Of a stretch of 7,427 nucleotides of DNA, positions 6,280 through 7,427 are shown one piece after another (positions within the stretch are counted from its first letter, which is position 1; the number at the start of each line of letters is the position of its first letter). A program made the translations under genes and the position numbers. The notes below the pieces were generated by a model, which was not told where the DNA came from, did not search any database, and saw only the letters and a list, made by a program, of their open reading frames with translations. Origin of the DNA: Deltaproteobacteria bacterium (GTDB lineage Bacteria > Desulfobacterota > Syntrophia > Syntrophales > UBA2210); contig JAFGSH010000216.1 in NCBI GenBank assembly GCA_016934695.1, positions 1 through 7,427 of the forward strand. The letters run 5' to 3'.

Positions 6280-6600
6280 TCAACTGCACCCTCCGCCGCA
6301 CGCGTCGCACGCGGCACCAGTGGACAGGTTTGACATGATGGAAAAACCGGAACCCCTCGCCGAATCGATAAAATCGATGGCGATCGGTTTGGCTTGTTCG
6401 AATAGCTGTTCGTCTATCACAAAGGTGATTCCGTCTTCCTTGAAAATCTTATCCCCTTCTCGCGTCTCATCCAGAGACATACCCAGCGAGGGCCCCGATC
6501 ACCCGCCTCCGGCATAGATCAGCCGGACGGGGAGTTTTTCTTCCCTCGATTCGAGGACCTTCTTGATCATCTCCTGTGCCTTTTCCGAAACTGTAAACAT
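6280..6600 (-). CDS. HesB/IscA-like selenoprotein (UGA codon at 6499-6501 read as selenocysteine)
   Basis: Read with the in-frame TGA at 6499-6501 as selenocysteine, this gives one 106-residue HesB/IscA-like protein. ATG 6600 has AAGGAG 8 bases upstream and the stop is TGA 6280-6282. The pieces before and after the TGA are in the same frame and are consecutive halves of one family: MFTVSEKAQEMIKKVLESRE, then VRLIYAGGG-U-SGPSLGMSLDE, then GITFVIDEQLF and a GSGF block. Sec34 falls where IscA has its first conserved metal/cluster ligand cysteine (GGGCSG). The C-terminus has Cys98, Cys101 and Cys105 (CDACGGGC) instead of the usual IscA CGCG ending. HesB-like selenoproteins with Sec at this cysteine are a known prokaryotic family. 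A SECIS-like hairpin follows the UGA at the right distance. The likely role is binding iron, Fe-S clusters or another metal in the cytoplasm. It is the second gene of the arsR operon, 23 bp after arsR. The alternative, a nonsense-mutated pseudogene, is much less likely. Confidence 0.88.
6459..6490 (-). promoter_or_regulatory. Bacterial-type SECIS hairpin of the HesB-like selenoprotein mRNA
   Basis: Starting 9 bases after the UGA, the mRNA can form a lower stem CUCGC/GCGAG (5 bp), a 7-base bulge on the 5' side (UGGGUAU), an upper stem GUCUC/GAGAC (5 bp) and an apical loop UGGAU. The loop begins 26 bases after the UGA and has G in its second position. This fits the known bacterial rules: loop 16-37 bases from the UGA, with a G among the first two loop bases. 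Such a hairpin recruits SelB with Sec-tRNA. Both stems are perfect and stack on the 3' side. Confidence 0.75.
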
Positions 6601-6623
6601 TGTGTCTTCTCCTTTTGTCTGTT

Positions 6624-6980
6624 TTACTCCTGAGTAGCGCGGTTCACCAGTGCGCTGTAATATTCCATAATGTTGCCGACAAGTTTGCACGAGATGCGCG
6701 GCCCGTCGACCTCCCCGTACACCCAGCCCGTCTCCTTCAGGATCTTCAGGTGCTGAGAGACGCTCGCCTGAGCCAGGGGGAGGGCCTTGACGATATCCGC
6801 ACAGATGTACTTCTTGTCCGGGGGCTTGTTGGACAGCATCCGGATGATCTCGATCCGCGCGGGGTGGGCAAGTCCTTTCGAGAGCCGTGCCAGGATTGCC
6901 TTCCGCGTCGCATGGTCCGTTTTCTCAAGATCCCCGATATCAAAGGAACGCGGTCCGCCGATACATTCACCTGTCGCCAT
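6624..6980 (-). CDS. ArsR-family winged helix-turn-helix transcriptional regulator
   Basis: This 118-residue protein is an ArsR/SmtB-type repressor, a dimeric DNA-binding protein that often releases DNA on binding metals or on thiol oxidation. The core is visible in order: GLAHPARIEIIRML (36-49), an alpha-3/alpha-4 region ICADIVKALPLAQASVSQHLKILKETGWV (59-87) whose recognition helix is QASVSQHLKIL, and a wing EVDGPRISCKL (90-100). The sensing site is not a clear CxC motif; single cysteines are Cys6, Cys60 and Cys98, so a metal or redox signal is possible but unproven. ATG 6980 has a G-run (GGGGG) about 10 bases upstream. It is the first gene of the operon with the HesB-like selenoprotein and cutA. 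A palindromic operator candidate lies about 80-105 bases upstream of its start, so autoregulation of the whole operon is likely. Confidence 0.93.
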   Translation of the reverse strand: MATGECIGGPRSFDIGDLEKTDHATRKAILARLSKGLAHPARIEIIRMLSNKPPDKKYICADIVKALPLAQASVSQHLKILKETGWVYGEVDGPRISCKLVGNIMEYYSALVNRATQE

Positions 6981-7047
6981 TGGTCATCATCCCCCTATCA
7001 GCGCTTCCGGCAATGGTACGAAAAAGCCCGCCGTGCAGCGTCGCAGG

Positions 7048-7076
7048 GTGATATCACAGAAATCGTGTATCGTCAA
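7048..7076 (-). promoter_or_regulatory. Proximal promoter candidate of the arsR operon
   Basis: On the minus strand TTGACG (7071-7076, 5 of 6 to -35) is followed after exactly 17 bases by TATCAC (7048-7053, 4 of 6 to -10). The expected start near 7041 gives a leader of about 60 bases before arsR. Its -35 sits in the centre of the 25-bp palindrome, so a bound repressor would block it. Confidence 0.5.
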
Positions 7077-7085
7077 TATACGATT
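7061..7085. promoter_or_regulatory. 25-bp palindromic operator candidate for the ArsR-family regulator
   Basis: The arms AATCGTGTAT (7061-7070) and ATATACGATT (7076-7085) are inverted repeats with 9 of 10 matches and a 5-base centre. ArsR-type operators are commonly imperfect, AT-rich palindromes of about this size placed over their own promoter. This one covers the -35 of the proximal promoter and the start point of the distal one. Confidence 0.55.
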
Positions 7086-7087
7086 AT

Positions 7088-7115
7088 ATAATAAGCATCA
7101 TTCCGACCCTGTCAA
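7088..7115 (-). promoter_or_regulatory. Distal promoter candidate of the arsR operon
   Basis: On the minus strand TTGACA (7110-7115, perfect -35) is followed after 16 bases by TATTAT (7088-7093, 5 of 6 to -10); a TATAAT also occurs five bases further on, with a poor 21-base spacer. Transcription would start near 7081, inside the palindrome. It is the better consensus match of the two tandem candidates. Confidence 0.5.
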
Positions 7116-7131
7116 ATGATTCACGGATTCC

Positions 7132-7149
7132 ATGGAAGGGGCTTTCCAT
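7132..7149. repeat. Short hairpin between the DUF401 gene and the arsR promoter region
   Basis: ATGGAA (7132-7137) and TTCCAT (7144-7149) form a perfect 6-bp stem with a 6-base loop, 11 bases after the stop codon of the DUF401-type gene. It has no U-tract on either strand, so it is not a classical intrinsic terminator. It may protect the 3' end of the transcript or be incidental. Confidence 0.3.
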
Positions 7150-7159
7150 CTATGGGGGG

Positions 7160-7427
7160 CTACACAAGCGACCAACGCACGAAGAAGAAGTAGAGGAGAC
7201 CCGTCGCAAAGAGGAAGAGGCAGGGGAGCAGAAGGTGCCGGTACACCTGCCCGAATGAGGCCCCGAAATACTGGTTTGAGAGGAGGAGACAGAGATGGAG
7301 GGGAGAGAGGAGGACTCCCAGAAAGCCGGTCACGAGCGCCAGGGCGACATAGGCCGGCATGAAGGCCCCTTCCCCCATGGAATGGATGAGCGGGATGATG
7401 ATGGGAAAGGTGCTCCCCACGAAGGCG
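7160..7427 (-). CDS. Integral membrane protein, DUF401-like, C-terminal fragment
   Basis: The frame is open to the right edge of the window and stops at TAG 7160-7162, leaving the last 89 or so residues of a larger protein; its true start is beyond 7427. The fragment is very hydrophobic, with three apparent membrane segments: FVGSTFPIIIPLI, AYVALALVTGFLGVLLSPLHLCLLL, and a C-terminal LLLPCLFLFATGLLYFFFV, ending VRWSLV. The glycine-proline pattern GFLGVLLSPLHLCLLL recalls DUF401-type proteins of about 400 residues, of unknown function and resembling anion permeases. The membrane call is firm; the family call is from memory and less sure. The arsR operon follows on the same strand after 180 bp with its own promoters. 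Confidence 0.7.
   Translation of the reverse strand, partial: AFVGSTFPIIIPLIHSMGEGAFMPAYVALALVTGFLGVLLSPLHLCLLLSNQYFGASFGQVYRHLLLPCLFLFATGLLYFFFVRWSLV

Noticed and set aside
6273..6317. Upstream GTG start for cutA at 6317
   Set aside because: No ribosome binding site precedes it, it would overlap the selenoprotein gene, and the extra residues do not belong to the CutA family fold.
6499..6501. TGA as an ordinary nonsense mutation that makes the HesB-like gene a pseudogene
   Set aside because: The frame is intact on both sides, the TGA replaces exactly a conserved cysteine, and a well-formed SECIS-like hairpin lies at the correct distance.
6986..7050. Possible attenuator in the arsR leader (GC-rich stretch followed by TTTTT on the minus strand)
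   Set aside because: The best stem I can draw has only about four base pairs and is separated from the T-run, so it does not meet terminator criteria.

Overview
The window reads as a GC-rich (high fifties percent by eye) chromosome segment from an anaerobic bacterium. A Desulfobacterota/Syntrophobacterota-type (former deltaproteobacterial) host is my best guess. The reasons are an in-frame UGA in a HesB/IscA-like gene followed by a bacterial-type SECIS hairpin, an NDP-forming acyl-CoA synthetase subunit next to a short-chain dehydrogenase, and a good sigma-54 promoter. The taxonomic call is inference.

Left part (1-3152, plus strand): the C-terminal part of a large type ISP-like restriction-modification protein (adenine methyltransferase motif NPPY plus specificity region), cut by the window edge, then a RhuM-family protein. 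This looks like a defence island edge. The RM gene has an AT-rich patch in its specificity half, and the rhuM gene contains a 27-bp inverted repeat.

Middle (3189-5459, minus strand): a two-gene operon of an NAD-type short-chain dehydrogenase followed by a CoA-binding, alpha-type NDP-forming acyl-CoA synthetase without its ATP-grasp half. A sigma-70-like promoter with an overlapping inverted repeat precedes it. A roughly 300-bp divergent intergenic region follows, with a near-consensus sigma-54 promoter on the plus strand. That promoter appears to drive an overlooked 51-residue single-pass membrane protein (5763-5918).

Right part (5949-7427, minus strand): a compact operon of arsR-family regulator, HesB/IscA-like selenoprotein and cutA, preceded by two overlapping promoter candidates and a 25-bp palindromic operator candidate. 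Upstream lies the 3' end of a DUF401-type integral membrane protein. The selenoprotein is the main discovery. Standard gene calling would break it into two pieces or drop it, because its first conserved metal-ligand cysteine is replaced by UGA. The bipartite hairpin downstream has the spacing and loop expected of a bacterial SECIS.
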